Of a DNA stretch of 5,481 nucleotides, positions 5,436-5,481 are shown one piece after another. Made by a program: the position numbers and the translations under genes. Location of the stretch: NCBI RefSeq assembly GCF_002943415.1, contig NZ_PTQZ01000120.1, forward strand, positions 1 through 5,481, given 5' to 3'. A model generated the notes under the pieces. It was given only the letters and a program-made list of their open reading frames with translations. It was not told the DNA's origin and ran no database searches. Each line of letters begins with the position of its first letter. Position 1 is the stretch's first letter. The DNA is from Amnimonas aquatica (GTDB taxonomy: Bacteria > Pseudomonadota > Gammaproteobacteria > Pseudomonadales > Moraxellaceae).

Positions 5436-5481
5436 CAAGGCCATCAGGCACCGCCGGCCAGCCACATTCCGGAGCAATCAG

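Noticed and set aside
5444..5479. Possible C-terminal tail of another minus-strand gene (ends GMWLAGGA then stop)
   Set aside because: Only 11 codons are visible and nothing identifies a family. The position before a hairpin is suggestive, but too little to call a gene.

Overview
This is a high-GC stretch of a proteobacterial chromosome, most likely from a gammaproteobacterium. The assignment rests on gene types rather than a marker gene: a FecI-type iron sigma factor, an OruR/ArgR-type AraC regulator, a PF10118 'metal-dependent hydrolase', an H-NS-like small protein, and AdeT1/2-type periplasmic binding proteins. Coding density is high. The only clearly AT-rich island is the promoter of the sigma factor gene. 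No tRNA, rRNA, CRISPR array, insertion sequence or phage gene was seen.

Layout, left to right. (1) Positions 1-485, minus strand: a FecI-like ECF sigma factor whose last few residues lie off the left edge. Its promoter (510-538) has a 17-bp spacer that is itself a 12/19 match to a Fur box, so iron-dependent control is likely. (2) 614-1645, minus: an AraC-family regulator, ending in a hairpin (547-569) that separates it from the sigma gene. (3) 1862-2701, plus: a PF10118 protein divergent from the araC-type gene across a 216-bp control region; it carries a complete ferritin-like set of candidate diiron ligands. (4) 2711-2757: a long inverted repeat (19-bp stem with a 3-nt bulge), followed directly by a consensus TATAAT box six bases from an ATG. 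(5) 2781-2999, plus: a 72-residue protein resembling the H-NS oligomerisation region but with no DNA-binding domain, probably made from a leaderless transcript. (6) 3080-4198 and 4210-5277, minus: a two-gene operon of secreted, paralogous AdeT1/2-type solute-binding proteins, 11 bp apart and about 58% identical by hand alignment. A candidate promoter and a perfect 9-bp hairpin lie upstream.

How the parts may work together. The divergent regulator and PF10118 gene look like a classic regulator-target pair. The sigma factor probably opens an iron-uptake locus continuing beyond the left edge. The two binding proteins probably share a function in the periplasm, but no permease is in view. The least ordinary unit is the inverted repeat, leaderless promoter and truncated H-NS-like gene at 2711-2999. 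The other genes belong to known families, although the biochemical roles of PF10118 and AdeT1/2 proteins are poorly settled. I see no convincing multi-gene novel system here.
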